Below, piece after piece: positions 63,713 to 64,000 of a stretch of DNA of 64,000 nucleotides (positions within the stretch are counted from its first letter, which is position 1; each line of letters begins with the position of its first letter). The translations under genes and the position numbers were made by a program. Under the pieces are notes generated by a model that worked only from the letters and a program-made list of their open reading frames with translations, did no database searches and was not told where the DNA came from. This DNA is from Tardiphaga sp. 709. Its GTDB lineage: Bacteria; Pseudomonadota; Alphaproteobacteria; Rhizobiales; Xanthobacteraceae. The stretch covers positions 4,276,501-4,340,500 of the forward strand of contig NZ_CP135529.1 in NCBI RefSeq assembly GCF_032401055.1. Direction: 5' to 3'.

Positions 63713-64000
63713 CTACCGCGCCGCATTCAGCGCCGCCAGAAAACCTGTCAGATCGTCGGTGACGTGGTCGACATGGTCGTCGTCGCGGCCTTCCAGCTCC
63801 CAGTCCTCGCGCACCACCTCCTTGGCGCCGTCGGGCACGATCAGCACGGTGGTCATGCCGAGTTGGTGCGGCACTACGAGGTTGCGCGACAGGTCCTCGA
63901 ACATGGCGGCCTTGGACGGATCGACGCCGTGCAGGCGAAGAAACTTGTCATAGGTCGGCTGCGCGGGCTTCGGCTCCAGATCGGCGGCGATGATGTCGAA
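63713..64000 (-). CDS. HAD family pyrimidine 5'-nucleotidase (partial, 5' end outside window)
   Basis: The last 95 residues of a HAD-superfamily phosphatase. [19 protein letters not shown] contains the conserved Lys (KP) of HAD motif III, and [20 protein letters not shown] carries the acidic motif IV (FEDLxxNL). This wording is typical of the alphaproteobacterial pyrimidine 5'-nucleotidase group, which removes phosphate from UMP/CMP or dUMP-like nucleotides. The frame is open to the right edge. It lies 100 bp upstream of dapD on the same strand. Confidence 0.85.
   Translation of the reverse strand, partial: FDIIAADLEPKPAQPTYDKFLRLHGVDPSKAAMFEDLSRNLVVPHQLGMTTVLIVPDGAKEVVREDWELEGRDDDHVDHVTDDLTGFLAALNAAR

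Noticed and set aside
1-64000. CRISPR array, tRNA or rRNA genes, insertion sequence or prophage
   Set aside because: No regularly spaced direct repeats, no tRNA T-loop plus acceptor pairing, and no transposase or integrase found anywhere in the window.

Overview
The window looks like a chromosomal segment of an alphaproteobacterium of the Bradyrhizobium/Rhodopseudomonas/Tardiphaga group (Nitrobacteraceae). This is an inference from three things: high-GC coding with GTG/TTG near-starts, family-typical gene order (chvI-chvG-hprK-EIIA-ptsH beside pckA; ffs-dnaX-ybaB-recR; def-fmt-truA facing dapD-DUF805-dapE), and several intergenic palindrome families I recall from that group. Both ends are cut inside genes: mepA on the left and a HAD nucleotidase on the right. 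I see no tRNA, rRNA, CRISPR array, prophage or transposase.

Layout. 1-3.5 kb: mepA (partial), a PAS-PAS-GGDEF-EAL protein with a degenerate GGDEF, and a structured intergenic repeat. 3.5-10 kb, accessory metabolism with local regulators: an O-methyltransferase/siderophore-interacting reductase pair with a divergent AraC regulator; a cupin/FAD-monooxygenase/Bug-receptor operon with a divergent LysR regulator. 10-13.7 kb: an arsenic resistance island (arsR-arsC-acr3-MFS, with a divergent DUF6428-like gene). 13.7-20.4 kb: an orphan ABC-type solute-binding protein, an unknown exported protein with an internal duplication, lepA and a GT39-like membrane glycosyltransferase. 20.4-27.2 kb: the PTS/ChvGI/PckA regulatory block, linking phosphorelay, envelope or acid sensing and gluconeogenesis, plus a frameshifted HugZ-like gene. 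27.2-35.7 kb: an EamA half-transporter, glgP, an unknown acidic protein, a DUF2865 protein, an NhaD-like antiporter, pyrE, a GST and a LysE exporter. 35.8-45.6 kb: polA, a Cys-rich membrane protein, an acyltransferase, hrpB, an aspartic protease and a phosphohexomutase. 45.8-50.8 kb: yeiH-lysR, an Lrp regulator and hit-nudC-pfkB. 50.9-64 kb: ffs-dnaX-ybaB-recR, ampG, rmuC, def-fmt-truA, and the opposing dap cluster.

The most interesting signals are: (1) an exact alphaproteobacterial LexA/SOS box (GAAC-N7-GAAC) between glgP and an unrecognised 143-residue protein, and a second one before rmuC; (2) a DNA polymerase I whose proofreading domain has lost most of its catalytic acidic residues; (3) an array of five hairpins with TGCGA loops enclosed by an 18-bp inverted repeat; (4) a palindromic element filling the whole fmt-truA gap; (5) two single-base frameshifts at homopolymers (HugZ-like gene; DUF805 gene before dapE); and (6) three or four families of dispersed intergenic palindromes. 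All family assignments come from reading the sequence, without database searches.
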